From the NCBI GenBank assembly GCA_004145795.1, contig SEIO01000010.1, forward strand, positions 1 to 64,000: a stretch of 64,000 bases of DNA, given 5' to 3'. How positions within the stretch are numbered: the first letter of the stretch is position 1; each line of letters opens with the position of its first letter. The notes beneath the pieces were generated by a model. That model did no database searches, was not told the DNA's origin, and worked only from the letters and a program-made list of their open reading frames with translations. Below are positions 44,093 to 52,910 of this stretch, piece by piece. This DNA comes from Lentibacillus lipolyticus (lineage in GTDB: Bacteria; Bacillota; Bacilli; Bacillales; Amphibacillaceae). The position numbers and the translations under genes were made by a program.

Positions 44093-45295
44093 ATGAACTT
44101 TCATTTTTCAGAAGAACAAAATATGCTGCGTACGACAGTTAGAAACTTTGTTGATAACGAAATTTTGCCATATATTGCTGATTGGGACCGGGAAGGTCAA
44201 TTTGACCCGTCTATCATGCAAAAGCTGGCTGACCTTGGACTGATGGGTGTCTGTATCCCTGAAGAATACGGCGGAAGCGGGATGGACTATAACTCACTGG
44301 CCATCGTTTGTGAGGAGCTGGAGCGCGGCGACACCGCCTTCCGAACGGCCGTTTCCGTTCATACGGGGCTGAACAGCATGACATTGTTGCAATGGGGTAC
44401 AGAGGAACAGAAGCAAAAATACCTTGTTCCCCAAGCGAAAGGCGAGAAAGTCGGCGCGTACGGACTGACCGAGCCTGCTGCCGGTTCAGACGTCGCATCC
44501 CTGCAATCCACAGCGGTCAAACAGGGGGACCACTATATACTGAATGGGTCCAAGGCATGGATTTCGCTGTGTGATACAGCCGATCATTTCCTTGTGTTCG
44601 CCTATACAGATAAAGCCAAACGCCACAAAGGTATATCTGCATTCATTGTTGAGCGGGACTGGGATGGCTTTGACTCCAAAGCAACAAAAGGAAAACTCGG
44701 CATCCGTTCCGGCAATACCGGCGAAATATTTTTCGATAACGTGAAAGTTCCGGAAGAAAACCTGCTCGGTGAAGAAGGAGAAGGGTTCAAAATTGCCATG
44801 GCCGCACTTGATAATGGGCGCTTCACAGTTGCTGCAGGCGCTGTCGGACAAATTCGGGCCTGTCTGGAGGCTAGTGTCAAATACGCCCATGAACGGGAAA
44901 CATTCGGTAAACCAATCGGTCAGCATCAGCTTGTTCAACAGATGATTGCCAACATGAAAGCGGGACTGGAAATGAGCAGCCTCCTTGTCTACCGCGCCGG
45001 TGAGCTGAAAAACGAAGGAAAACGCAATACTGAAGAAACATCGATGGCCAAATGGCAGGCATGCGACTTTGCCAACAAAGCTGCCGATGACGCTGTTCAG
45101 GTTCATGGTGCATACGGCTATTCCGATGAATACCCGGTCGAACGTTATTTGCGGAACTCAAAAGCTCCGGTCATTTACGAAGGAACCCGGGAGGTACACA
45201 CAATCGTGCAAGCTGAATATGCACTTGGCTACCGTCAAGATAAACCATTAAACAAAATGCTCCCTGCATGGGAAGGCAATCATGCCAAGGTATAA
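44093..45295 (+). CDS. gcdH: Acyl-CoA dehydrogenase, probable glutaryl-CoA dehydrogenase
   Basis: A 400-residue FAD enzyme of the acyl-CoA dehydrogenase family. The catalytic base Glu363 is in VIYEGTREVH and the FAD-binding LTEPAAGSDVASL is near residue 125. The decisive detail is Arg84 followed by Ser in FRTAVSVH: in glutaryl-CoA dehydrogenases this Arg holds the distal carboxylate of glutaryl-CoA, while ordinary fatty acyl-CoA dehydrogenases lack it. Predicted reaction: glutaryl-CoA to crotonyl-CoA plus CO2. TTAGGAG precedes the ATG. It sits between the CoA-transferase and a semialdehyde dehydrogenase gene in one operon. Electron acceptor (ETF) genes are not in this window. Confidence 0.88.
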   Translation: MNFHFSEEQNMLRTTVRNFVDNEILPYIADWDREGQFDPSIMQKLADLGLMGVCIPEEYGGSGMDYNSLAIVCEELERGDTAFRTAVSVHTGLNSMTLLQWGTEEQKQKYLVPQAKGEKVGAYGLTEPAAGSDVASLQSTAVKQGDHYILNGSKAWISLCDTADHFLVFAYTDKAKRHKGISAFIVERDWDGFDSKATKGKLGIRSGNTGEIFFDNVKVPEENLLGEEGEGFKIAMAALDNGRFTVAAGAVGQIRACLEASVKYAHERETFGKPIGQHQLVQQMIANMKAGLEMSSLLVYRAGELKNEGKRNTEETSMAKWQACDFANKAADDAVQVHGAYGYSDEYPVERYLRNSKAPVIYEGTREVHTIVQAEYALGYRQDKPLNKMLPAWEGNHAKV

Positions 45296-45316
45296 TGCTG
45301 CTGAGGAGGTTTTTCA

Positions 45317-46768
45317 TTGAAACTGAAAAGCAAAACGAACAGTATTTTTATTGACGGCCAATGGCAAGATACAGACGGACAGAAAACAGATACCGTATAC
45401 AACCCGGCCACGTTGGAACCTATCACAGAGGTTGCATACGGCCGAAAGGTGGAAACGGAAGCGGCGATCAGTGCTGCTTCTCGTGCCTTCCAAACATGGC
45501 GGGATATGACCGGTCGAGAGCGTTCACGAATCTTGTACAAAGCCCATGAATTGATGCTGGAAGATGCCGAACGCCTCGGTGAGATTCTGACAACTGAACA
45601 AGGTAAGCCACTGCAAGAAGCAATTGGCGAAGTAAAAGGCGCTGCTGGATTTCTGCTCTGGTATGCAGAAGAAGCTAGCCGTGCTTACGGGGAATGGATT
45701 CCATCGTCTAAAAAATCCAAGCGTTTGCTCGTTATTCCGCAGCCGGTTGGTGTCGTGGGGGCGATTACCCCATGGAACTTCCCAGCGTCCATGATCACCC
45801 GAAAAATTGGACCCGCACTTGCTGCTGGATGTACAGTTGTCTTAAAGCCGGCCCCGGAAACGCCACTATCCGCTATTGAAATCGTAAAAATCATGGAAAA
45901 AGCCGGTATGCCAAAAGGTGTCGTTAATCTGGTCACTGGCGATGCAGAAGCAATCGGCAACACTATGCTGAACAGTAAAGATGTCCGTCTGATGACCTTC
46001 ACCGGATCAACCGAAGTCGGCAAATATCTAATGCGGGAAAGTGCCGATCATGTGAAAAAACTATCGCTTGAACTCGGCGGGCACGCACCAATTATTGTTT
46101 TTGACGACGCGGATATTGACAAAGCCGTCTCATTAGCGTTGGCGAGCAAGTTCCGGAACAACGGGCAAACCTGCATTTGCGCCAATCGTGTTTACGTCCA
46201 CGATTCGGTCAAAGATGCTTTCAATAAAAAGCTGACCGAAAAAGTCGAGCAGCTGAAAATCGGTGACGGTACAGAAGAAGGCACAAATCTTGGGCCGCTC
46301 ATTAACAAACAGGCAGCAGAAAAAGTCCAAAACCATCTAGATGATGCTGTAGCAAAAGGAGCGAACGTTGTCTGTGGCGGTAACAAGTGGAACGGTGGAC
46401 TGAACGGTCATTTCTATCAGCCTACGATTCTGGATAATGTCACCGATGAGATGCTCGTGATGAACGAGGAAACATTTGGGCCACTTATGCCGGTACAAGT
46501 ATTCAATGATGAGGATACCGCAATCGCCAAAGCGAATGACACGGATTATGGTCTGGCGGCTTATATTTTCACGGAAAAGACCAGCCGCGCCATCCGGGTA
46601 TCCGAAAAACTGGATTATGGCATTGTCGGCGTAAATGACGTCTTCCCTGCCACAGCCGAAGCACCGTTTGGTGGCATCAAACAGTCCGGCGTCGGCAAAG
46701 AAGGCGGCCACCATGGTATGGACGAATTCTTGGAAATGAAGTATGTATCGATGGGGATTGACGAGTGA
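45317..46768 (+). CDS. NAD(P)-dependent aldehyde dehydrogenase, succinate/glutarate semialdehyde type
   Basis: A 483-residue GabD/DavD-type dehydrogenase. Catalytic Cys286 lies in NNGQTCICAN and Glu252 in LELGGHAP; the second Cys at 288 gives the C-X-C redox pair known in SSADH. TPWNFPASMITRK and VGVNDVFPATAEAPFGGIKQSG are typical of succinate/glutarate semialdehyde dehydrogenases. The start is TTG at 45317 with GAGGAGG 7 nt upstream. As the third gene of the glutarate operon it most likely oxidises glutarate semialdehyde (5-oxopentanoate) to glutarate. Succinate semialdehyde is the main alternative. Confidence 0.88.
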   Translation: MKLKSKTNSIFIDGQWQDTDGQKTDTVYNPATLEPITEVAYGRKVETEAAISAASRAFQTWRDMTGRERSRILYKAHELMLEDAERLGEILTTEQGKPLQEAIGEVKGAAGFLLWYAEEASRAYGEWIPSSKKSKRLLVIPQPVGVVGAITPWNFPASMITRKIGPALAAGCTVVLKPAPETPLSAIEIVKIMEKAGMPKGVVNLVTGDAEAIGNTMLNSKDVRLMTFTGSTEVGKYLMRESADHVKKLSLELGGHAPIIVFDDADIDKAVSLALASKFRNNGQTCICANRVYVHDSVKDAFNKKLTEKVEQLKIGDGTEEGTNLGPLINKQAAEKVQNHLDDAVAKGANVVCGGNKWNGGLNGHFYQPTILDNVTDEMLVMNEETFGPLMPVQVFNDEDTAIAKANDTDYGLAAYIFTEKTSRAIRVSEKLDYGIVGVNDVFPATAEAPFGGIKQSGVGKEGGHHGMDEFLEMKYVSMGIDE

Positions 46769-46806
46769 AGAGAACAACGGAAACATACGACAGCCAGTGT
46801 TATATA

Positions 46807-46845
46807 GAAGAGCAATGCTTAACTCGCATTGCTCTTTTATTTTGC
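46807..46845 (+). terminator. Terminator of the glutarate operon
   Basis: AGAGCAATGC and GCATTGCTCT pair around a 7-nt loop, followed by TTTATTTT. Confidence 0.9.
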
Positions 46846-46868
46846 TGTTTTCTAAACGAATGCTCTGG

Positions 46869-47125
46869 GCGATTCTTGGACCTAAAGTTGCGATTACCTC
46901 TTCCAATCCAGCGATTCCCGACCCTAAAGTTGCGATTACCTCTTCCAATCCGGCGATTCTCGACCCTAAAGTTGCGATTACCTCTTCCAATCGGGTGATT
47001 CCCAATCCTAAAGTTGCGATTCTCTCTTCCAATCCAGCGATTCTCGACCCTAAAGTTGCGATTCCCTCTTCCAATCCGGCGATTCCCGATCCTAAAGTTA
47101 CGATTCCCTCTTCCAATCAGGCGAC
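46869..47125. repeat. 42-bp tandem repeat, six copies
   Basis: Units beginning CCTAAAGTTGCGATT start at 46881, 46923, 46965, 47007, 47049 and 47091, a constant 42-bp period, with a partial unit before the first. Copies differ by a few substitutions. Because 42 is divisible by three and the unit lacks stops in several frames, long artificial frames run through it, including a minus-strand frame of 14-residue units (LEEVIATLGSRIAG). It lies between the ends of two converging operons. Confidence 0.92.
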
Positions 47126-47145
47126 TATTTACTCTCCTATAAATG

Positions 47146-47178
47146 AAACCCGCCAGCAAATGTGGCGGGTTTCTTTTT
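47146..47178. terminator. Terminator of the DUF3870 gene
   Basis: AAACCCGCCA and TGGCGGGTTT form a 10-bp stem with a 6-nt loop. The T-run is better on the plus strand (CTTTTT) than on the minus strand (TTTCATTT). Confidence 0.75.
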
Positions 47179-47494
47179 ACTCATGACTCTCACGATAGTG
47201 CTCATACTGCTTGTACAGATCATTCAAGGCCGACACAAGTGCGTTACCGGCTTTTCCCAAATAGTGCTCTTTCATAATCCGTGCTGGTGTCTCAACACCA
47301 TCCTGCAGGCTGTGGCCCCTTAATAAATGGTGAACAAAATGCCTGCCGTGTTCGGTTGCAAGTGTACAATTAGCAGCCACAATGACACCGTATTTTTTAT
47401 CGATTTCGGCTGTGATGGTCAGCGTTTCGTACATGCTCTTAGCCGCCATACCGGATGGTAGTCTAGCATGGCCGGCAATAAATACCGTATTCAT
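47177..47494 (-). CDS. DUF3870 domain protein
   Basis: A 105-residue soluble protein of the DUF3870 family (VFIAGHARLPSGMAAKSMYETLTITAEID start; CTLATEHGRHFVHHLLRGHSL centre). Its start overlaps the stop of the IclR-type regulator gene in an ATGA arrangement, so the two are translated together. DUF3870 has no known function. From this location and from memory of other catabolic loci it may bind a metabolite or assist a CoA-related pathway (inference). It is the last gene of the minus-strand lysine unit. Confidence 0.8.
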   Translation of the reverse strand: MNTVFIAGHARLPSGMAAKSMYETLTITAEIDKKYGVIVAANCTLATEHGRHFVHHLLRGHSLQDGVETPARIMKEHYLGKAGNALVSALNDLYKQYEHYRESHE

Positions 47495-48282
47495 TTATTA
47501 TCATCCTCCTGCTGTAATGCTGATCCTTGGTAGCCGAGCTTTCTGGAAATCGTCTCAGCTGTTTGTCTTGTTTTTTCTTTTAGGACGTTTAGGTTCTCCC
47601 CTTCAAAATGAGTGGACAGCCCACTCACAGCCAGTGCGGCGATAACTTGTCCACTATAATCATAAATTGGATAGGAAATCCCGGTTGTGTCAGCGTCCTG
47701 TTCCCCGACACTGTACGCATAGCCTGTTTCATAGATCGTTTTTAGTTCTTGCAGCAGCTCATCCTGACTGGCCAACCGGCTGCTGTCGGGGCGCTGCAGC
47801 CTGAATTTTTCTATAACCTGCTGCTGGCGTTCATACGGCATGTTCGCCAGCAGCATTTTGGGACCGGATCCCAGGTAAAGTGGAGAACTTTTGCCCACTC
47901 TCGTATTCAGCCGCAAAGCCCTCGAACTGTCCACTTTTTCAATGTAGGTTGCCTCATCCTGATGAACGATGACTAAATGAATCACCTCATTGATTTCTCT
48001 GCCCAGTTCTTGCATGTCAGGCAGCGCAATGGTCCTTATTTCAAGCTGGTCAGAGACAATCTGCCCGAGCTCCAGCAATTTTAACCCAAGCTGATATTTG
48101 CTGTCATGTTCATTCTCTTTCGTTTTCGATAAAAAATTGTGATATTCCAGTGCCGTCAGCAGCCTGTACACGGTTGGTTTGGGCATTTCTGATTTTCTAG
48201 TAATCTCCTTTAGTGTCAATTCCGGTGTTTCTGCAGAAAAATAATCGAGCAGCTTTAATGCCTTCAACACACTCTGATTCAT
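47491..48282 (-). CDS. IclR-family transcriptional regulator
   Basis: A 263-residue regulator: an N-terminal winged helix (LKEITRKSEMPKPTVYRLLTALEYHNFL, about residues 20-50) and a C-terminal effector-binding domain (HLVIVHQDEATYIEKVDS ... GISYPIYDYSGQVIAALAVSG, about 80-250). GAGGGG precedes the ATG. It lies inside the lysine gene cluster, so it is the obvious candidate to control both converging units. A perfect palindrome TGAAATG-A-CATTTCA at 54112-54126 resembles IclR-type operators. Confidence 0.9.
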   Translation of the reverse strand: MNQSVLKALKLLDYFSAETPELTLKEITRKSEMPKPTVYRLLTALEYHNFLSKTKENEHDSKYQLGLKLLELGQIVSDQLEIRTIALPDMQELGREINEVIHLVIVHQDEATYIEKVDSSRALRLNTRVGKSSPLYLGSGPKMLLANMPYERQQQVIEKFRLQRPDSSRLASQDELLQELKTIYETGYAYSVGEQDADTTGISYPIYDYSGQVIAALAVSGLSTHFEGENLNVLKEKTRQTAETISRKLGYQGSALQQEDDNK

Positions 48283-48361
48283 CTCGATTTCCCCTCGCTG
48301 CCTGCCTCAGTCATTTTAACGGGAGGGACTGCTGTGAACAAGCAGCCCCTCCCTGCTGGAG

Positions 48362-49534
48362 TCAGCTTTTGACGTGCACTTTTGCTTCGCTGACCGATTC
48401 ATAAATGTTCACGCCGCGCTTAGCCATTTCACTGATATATGGGTCGCCCGGAACGATTTGCTCAGGCGGATACACGCCCCGCTTTGTGATTGTTCCACCC
48501 GCAATCATTTGTGCCACCACAGATATAGTATTGGCTGTCGCACGCGCCATCGCTGTGACATTGTGTTCCCTGTCTTTATATGTTGTCATTTCAAATACAT
48601 GGGTTTCCGGATTACCGGCTTTCTCACCGCCAACTTTTACCCGAAGCAGAACAACATCGTCTTTATCGCCAAGCTCCACAATTGGGTCCAGAACTTTCAG
48701 GAATACGTCACGCGGACTGACTTGTTCCCCATTTAAATCAACGGTGTAGTCCGCTCGTGTTAAATTCAAGTCAACAAGCAGCTTGAATTTATCCGCATGC
48801 CCTGGATAGCGGATTGTTTTGTACTCCAGTGTTTTCAGATTTGGATATGATATGGACAGGGTGGATGTCCCACCGGATGTATGGAAAGCCTCAAGCGGGC
48901 CGAATTTTTCAAAATAGACACGCTCTACTTCACTTAACGATTCAATTTCCTGTTTGGCACCATCACGGATAATCAGAGCAGGGTCGGTGTAATGATCGAA
49001 AACCCCTTCCATCGAGAAAACATGGTTGTATTCCAGTGGCGGCTCTGGATGGACGGGAATCCCGCCAACGTATAGCTTAATTTCTTCCAGTTTATCCAAT
49101 TTACTTGCCCCGTGGCCGGATAAAATATTAATCATACCGGGGGCAACGCCCAAATCAGGAATAAGTGTAACACCGGCGGCCTGCGCGTCGTCTTTCAGCT
49201 CCAGTACCTTATCGGTGATATGGCCAATATGTCCGCCCAGATCGACGGAATGGACGCCAACCTCAATCGCCGTCTCCGCTACGATTTCATTAAAAGAATA
49301 AAATAATGCGTTAATAATGACATCAAATTGCCGCATGTAGCTTCCAAGATCCTGCTTATCCTTGGCATTCACCTGATAGGCTGTCAGCTTAGGTGAATTT
49401 AGCTGATTACAGACCTCCTGTGCGCGCTGGAAATCGATATCGGCAAGCCCTACTGCTGTTACACCTTCACTTGCAGTAAGATCTCTTGCTGCTTCCTTCC
49501 CCATTAGTCCTGAACCCAGTACACCTATTTTCAT
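48362..49534 (-). CDS. lysDH: L-lysine 6-dehydrogenase (saccharopine dehydrogenase family)
   Basis: A 390-residue NAD(P)-dependent enzyme with N-terminal Rossmann motif [16 protein letters not shown]. Long stretches match what I recall of the characterised Geobacillus stearothermophilus lysine 6-dehydrogenase, for instance [71 protein letters not shown] and [16 protein letters not shown]. It would oxidise the epsilon-amino group of lysine to give 2-aminoadipate 6-semialdehyde, which cyclises to piperideine-6-carboxylate. The start at 49534 follows GGGAGTGG; an upstream in-frame start at 49636 adds an unsupported tail. The terminator at 49640-49688 separates it from the next gene upstream, but readthrough is possible. 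Confidence 0.9.
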   Translation of the reverse strand: MKIGVLGSGLMGKEAARDLTASEGVTAVGLADIDFQRAQEVCNQLNSPKLTAYQVNAKDKQDLGSYMRQFDVIINALFYSFNEIVAETAIEVGVHSVDLGGHIGHITDKVLELKDDAQAAGVTLIPDLGVAPGMINILSGHGASKLDKLEEIKLYVGGIPVHPEPPLEYNHVFSMEGVFDHYTDPALIIRDGAKQEIESLSEVERVYFEKFGPLEAFHTSGGTSTLSISYPNLKTLEYKTIRYPGHADKFKLLVDLNLTRADYTVDLNGEQVSPRDVFLKVLDPIVELGDKDDVVLLRVKVGGEKAGNPETHVFEMTTYKDREHNVTAMARATANTISVVAQMIAGGTITKRGVYPPEQIVPGDPYISEMAKRGVNIYESVSEAKVHVKS

Positions 49535-49639
49535 ATAATCACCACTCCCTGTAAAGGTTTCCAAAAGTCCGGTAAAATTGACACGTCCTATGTCGAACGT
49601 CGAAGTCATCACACCCTGTGCAATCCCGCCTGACATAGA

Positions 49640-49688
49640 AAAGTCCGGTCTCGAACATCCCCCCTGTAATGGTTAGAAACCGGACTTA
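49640..49688 (-). terminator. Terminator between the aldehyde dehydrogenase and lysDH genes
   Basis: AAGTCCGGT and ACCGGACTT pair across a long loop, with TTTTC on the minus strand. Confidence 0.65.
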
Positions 49689-49718
49689 ACACTATGCCAC
49701 CAGGCTGGATTGCTTCAC

Positions 49719-51215
49719 TTATTCCGTATCGATTTGTGCACGCTGCAGTTTGCCACTGTAATCAATATAAACTGCTTTCCACTCGGTGAATACATCCAAT
49801 GCCTGCACGCCAGAATCACGGTGACCATTGCCGGTTCCTTTTGTGCCGCCGAATGGCAGATGAATTTCAGCCCCAGTTGTACCAGCATTCACATACACAA
49901 TACCAGTATCAAGGTCGCGCTGTGCCTGGAATACACGGTTGGCATCGGTTGTGAAAATGGAGCTGGACAACCCGTAGGAAACACCATTATTCACCTCAAT
50001 CGCTTCCTCAAAACTCTTTACTGGAATCAACGAAAGAACCGGACCAAAAATCTCTTCCTGGGCAATGCGCATATCTGGTGTCGCATCCGTAAACAATGTC
50101 GGCGCAAAATAATGCCCCTTGGCAAAATCGCCGTCTTCCAGTACATATCCGCCGGCAACCAATTTGGCACCTTCTTCTTTTCCAATCTGGATATACTTTT
50201 GAATTTTTTCCAGGCCGGCTTTGTTGATAATCGGACCAACTTTATTCGTTTCGTTAAGACCGTCACCGATGGTCAGTTTCTCGATTTCGGCAAGCAAACG
50301 CTCTTCCAAGCGTTCCTTCACATCTTCGTGAACAATGACTCTGCTTGCCGCTGTACAACGCTGGCCGCTCGTACCATACGCACTCCAAATAATGCCTTCC
50401 GCAGCCAAGTCAAGGTCCGCATCATCCATTACAATGACCGCATTTTTTCCGCCCATTTCCAAGGAGACCTTTTTCAGCTGCTTACCACATTCACTGGCAA
50501 TATTGCGTCCGGTGTCGTTCGATCCGGTAAATGAGATAACACGGATATCATCATGATGCACCATTTTATCGCCAACTGCCGACCCTTTACCATACACCAC
50601 ATTCAGAACACCTTTTGGCAAGCCCGCCTCCTCAAAAATCTTCGCTAGTTCATGAGCCATAATCGGTGTTTCTGTTGCAGGTTTCCAAATAACAGCGTTA
50701 CCGGCAACAATTGCTGGGAATGATTTCCATGTAGCAATGGCAATTGGAAAATTCCACGGGGTGATGATACCAACCACGCCGACAGGGCAACGCTGGCTCA
50801 TGGAAAATTTATTCGGTAGTTCAGCTGGTGTTGTATGGCCAAATAAGCGCCGGCCCTCTCCGGCCATGTAAAAAGCCATGTCAATACCTTCCTGCACTTC
50901 ACCGCGCGCTTCTTCGAGTACTTTCCCATTTTCCATCGTTAAAAGTTGTGCCAGTCGTTCTTTCCGCTCTTTCATCATATTGCCGACTTCAAGCAGAACC
51001 TCTGCCCGTTGCGGAGCAGGAACCTTCGCCCATTCCTTCTGTGCTTTTTTTGCTGCTTCAACTGCTGTATCAACGGCACCGCCATCCGAAAGCGGTACAT
51101 GTACAATCGTTTCCCCGTTTGCCGGATTGATTACGTCAGACGTTTCATTCGTCGCCACCCAGTTTCCATCAATAAAATTGTTCAATTTCTTTGCCTCGAG
51201 CAATGTTTCAGCCAT
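49719..51215 (-). CDS. Aldehyde dehydrogenase, probable 2-aminoadipate semialdehyde dehydrogenase
   Basis: A 498-residue NAD(P)-dependent aldehyde dehydrogenase. Catalytic Cys287 is in YGTSGQRCTAAS and Glu253 in SLEMGGKNAV; TPWNFPIAIATWK near residue 152 is the cofactor segment. AGGAGGG precedes the ATG. It lies 24 bp downstream of the thiamine-diphosphate enzyme gene and upstream of lysDH. Context suggests 2-aminoadipate 6-semialdehyde as substrate, giving 2-aminoadipate; related family members oxidise 2-oxoglutarate semialdehyde, so activity must be measured. Confidence 0.85.
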   Translation of the reverse strand: MAETLLEAKKLNNFIDGNWVATNETSDVINPANGETIVHVPLSDGGAVDTAVEAAKKAQKEWAKVPAPQRAEVLLEVGNMMKERKERLAQLLTMENGKVLEEARGEVQEGIDMAFYMAGEGRRLFGHTTPAELPNKFSMSQRCPVGVVGIITPWNFPIAIATWKSFPAIVAGNAVIWKPATETPIMAHELAKIFEEAGLPKGVLNVVYGKGSAVGDKMVHHDDIRVISFTGSNDTGRNIASECGKQLKKVSLEMGGKNAVIVMDDADLDLAAEGIIWSAYGTSGQRCTAASRVIVHEDVKERLEERLLAEIEKLTIGDGLNETNKVGPIINKAGLEKIQKYIQIGKEEGAKLVAGGYVLEDGDFAKGHYFAPTLFTDATPDMRIAQEEIFGPVLSLIPVKSFEEAIEVNNGVSYGLSSSIFTTDANRVFQAQRDLDTGIVYVNAGTTGAEIHLPFGGTKGTGNGHRDSGVQALDVFTEWKAVYIDYSGKLQRAQIDTE

Positions 51216-51239
51216 GCATAACCCCTCCTATGATTTTTA

Positions 51240-52910
51240 TTATTGAACACGATTACGGATTTGGGTAATCGTGGACGATACAGAGATTTGTTCCTTATCC
51301 GTTAACACTTCAATAACAACCGGCCGCTCCGCTTGAATCACGTCTTCAAGCGTCTGGGAAAATGCTTCAGTCGACTCCACCGTATAACCGGCCGCCCCGA
51401 CACTTGAAGCCAAATCGGCAAAAGAAACATTTCCCAGGTCCGTGCCAATGACTTTTTCTGGATAATGCATTTCCTGATGCATACGGATGGTCCCATACAT
51501 TCGGTTATTAAATACAATGCATATGACTGGGATCTGGCAGCGGACGGCTGTCTCCAGTTCCTGTACTGTCATCATAAAACCGCCATCCCCTGACAGAGAT
51601 ACCACTGGTTTATCCGGCATGGCCAGTTTCGCGCCAAGTGCTGCCGGCATCCCATACCCCATTGCGCCAGACGTCGGCCCAACATACGTATGTTTTTTCG
51701 TAAATTTGTAATACGCATGCAGCCACCCAGCAAAATTGCCAGCGTCATTAGTAAGGAGTGCATCGTCCGGGAGCAGTTTGTCCAGTACCGCCATCATATG
51801 TTTATTGACGGCATCATTATGCGTCACATTCAGACTGCTAATGCGCTCGTATTCCTTATGGCGCGTGTCAGCCCAACCTTTCCAGCGTGGACGGAATTCC
51901 ATTTCGGAAAATTTCTTGAGTGCTTCTCTCGCATCCGCTGTAATTCCGACATCCGGGCTGTAGACTTTCCCAATCGTGTCGACGCTGATATCAATGTGAA
52001 TCAGCTGTTTGTCCGCTGGGATAATCTTATAATCTTGTGTTGTTACCTCGGATAAACGAGTACCAAGTGCAATAATCAGGTCTGCTTCCTCCACGGTTTC
52101 GAGTATTTTTGAATTCGTTCCAAGGCCAAGATGCCCAGCGTATAATGGATGATTATGCGGAAACACGTCATGCCTGCGAAACGCGGCAATAACCGGCAAA
52201 TGAAAATCCTCTGCAAATGTTACGAGTGCATCTTCCGCCTGGGCACTTTTGACGCCTCCCCCTGCAATGACGAGCGGTCTTTCTGCTCTCGACAACAGTT
52301 CTTCCACCCGGGCTTTTTCCTCCTCTGACGGTGCCGGCTTCGGTTTGACGGTGGCCGGGCCGAATGTCATCGCCGCTTCACTTGGGAGGACATCTTCCGG
52401 CAGCGAAACAACCACAGGCCCAGGCCGCCCGGTCTGTGCAATACGGAACGCCCGCTGCACAAGTTCTGGCATCCGTTCCGCATCCTTGACCTCCACCGCC
52501 CACTTGGCAATGTGACCGAAATACCTATCCAGATCCACTTCTTGGAACCCTTCCCGGCCGCGGAATTTACTGTGCACCTGACCGAGAAAAACAACCATTG
52601 GCGTGGAATCCTGGTACGCCGTATGTACGCCGATGGACAAATTGGCAGCACCAACCCCACGTGTCGCCATCACAACACCAGGCTTCAATTTGGACTTGGC
52701 ATACCCTTCCGCCATAAACGCTGCGCCACTTTCATGTCTGGCAGAAATAAGCCGAATAGATGCTTCGTCATGAAGTGCGTCTAATAACGGAAGATAGCTT
52801 TCTCCCGGTACACAGAACACATCACGCACTTGTTCAATTTTCATGCATTCGACAATCGCTTGTGCCCCAGTCATCGTTTTCGTTCGTCGCACTGTCTCAG
52901 CTGTGCTCAT
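51240..52910 (-). CDS. Thiamine-diphosphate enzyme of the acetolactate synthase family, candidate 2-oxoadipate decarboxylase
   Basis: A 556-residue ThDP enzyme with all three family domains. The catalytic Glu60 is in SARHESGAAFMAEGYA. The central domain is a Rossmann-like FAD/PP-binding fold (PLVIAGGGVKSAQ near 205). The ThDP motif GDGGFMMTVQELETAVRCQIPVICIVFNN (GDG...NN) lies near residues 440-470. It is not an ordinary acetolactate synthase: no ilvN or leucine genes are near, and VPGESYLPLLDAL replaces the usual PGG motif. Its start overlaps the aminotransferase stop (ATGA) and AAGGAGGGG sits inside that gene, so they are coupled. In the lysine context it most plausibly decarboxylates 2-oxoadipate to glutarate semialdehyde (inference). 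Confidence 0.82.
   Translation of the reverse strand: MSTAETVRRTKTMTGAQAIVECMKIEQVRDVFCVPGESYLPLLDALHDEASIRLISARHESGAAFMAEGYAKSKLKPGVVMATRGVGAANLSIGVHTAYQDSTPMVVFLGQVHSKFRGREGFQEVDLDRYFGHIAKWAVEVKDAERMPELVQRAFRIAQTGRPGPVVVSLPEDVLPSEAAMTFGPATVKPKPAPSEEEKARVEELLSRAERPLVIAGGGVKSAQAEDALVTFAEDFHLPVIAAFRRHDVFPHNHPLYAGHLGLGTNSKILETVEEADLIIALGTRLSEVTTQDYKIIPADKQLIHIDISVDTIGKVYSPDVGITADAREALKKFSEMEFRPRWKGWADTRHKEYERISSLNVTHNDAVNKHMMAVLDKLLPDDALLTNDAGNFAGWLHAYYKFTKKHTYVGPTSGAMGYGMPAALGAKLAMPDKPVVSLSGDGGFMMTVQELETAVRCQIPVICIVFNNRMYGTIRMHQEMHYPEKVIGTDLGNVSFADLASSVGAAGYTVESTEAFSQTLEDVIQAERPVVIEVLTDKEQISVSSTITQIRNRVQ

Noticed and set aside
46337-47116. Long minus-strand reading frame of 259 codons across the tandem repeat and the aldehyde dehydrogenase gene
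   Set aside because: Most of it is antisense to the conserved aldehyde dehydrogenase and the rest is produced by the stop-free 42-bp repeat; no convincing ribosome site was seen.
46869-47125. CRISPR array
   Set aside because: The units are contiguous and homogeneous, with no unique spacers and no cas genes nearby.
49710-50534. 274-codon plus-strand frame
   Set aside because: It is exactly opposite the conserved aldehyde dehydrogenase gene and its protein has no recognisable features.
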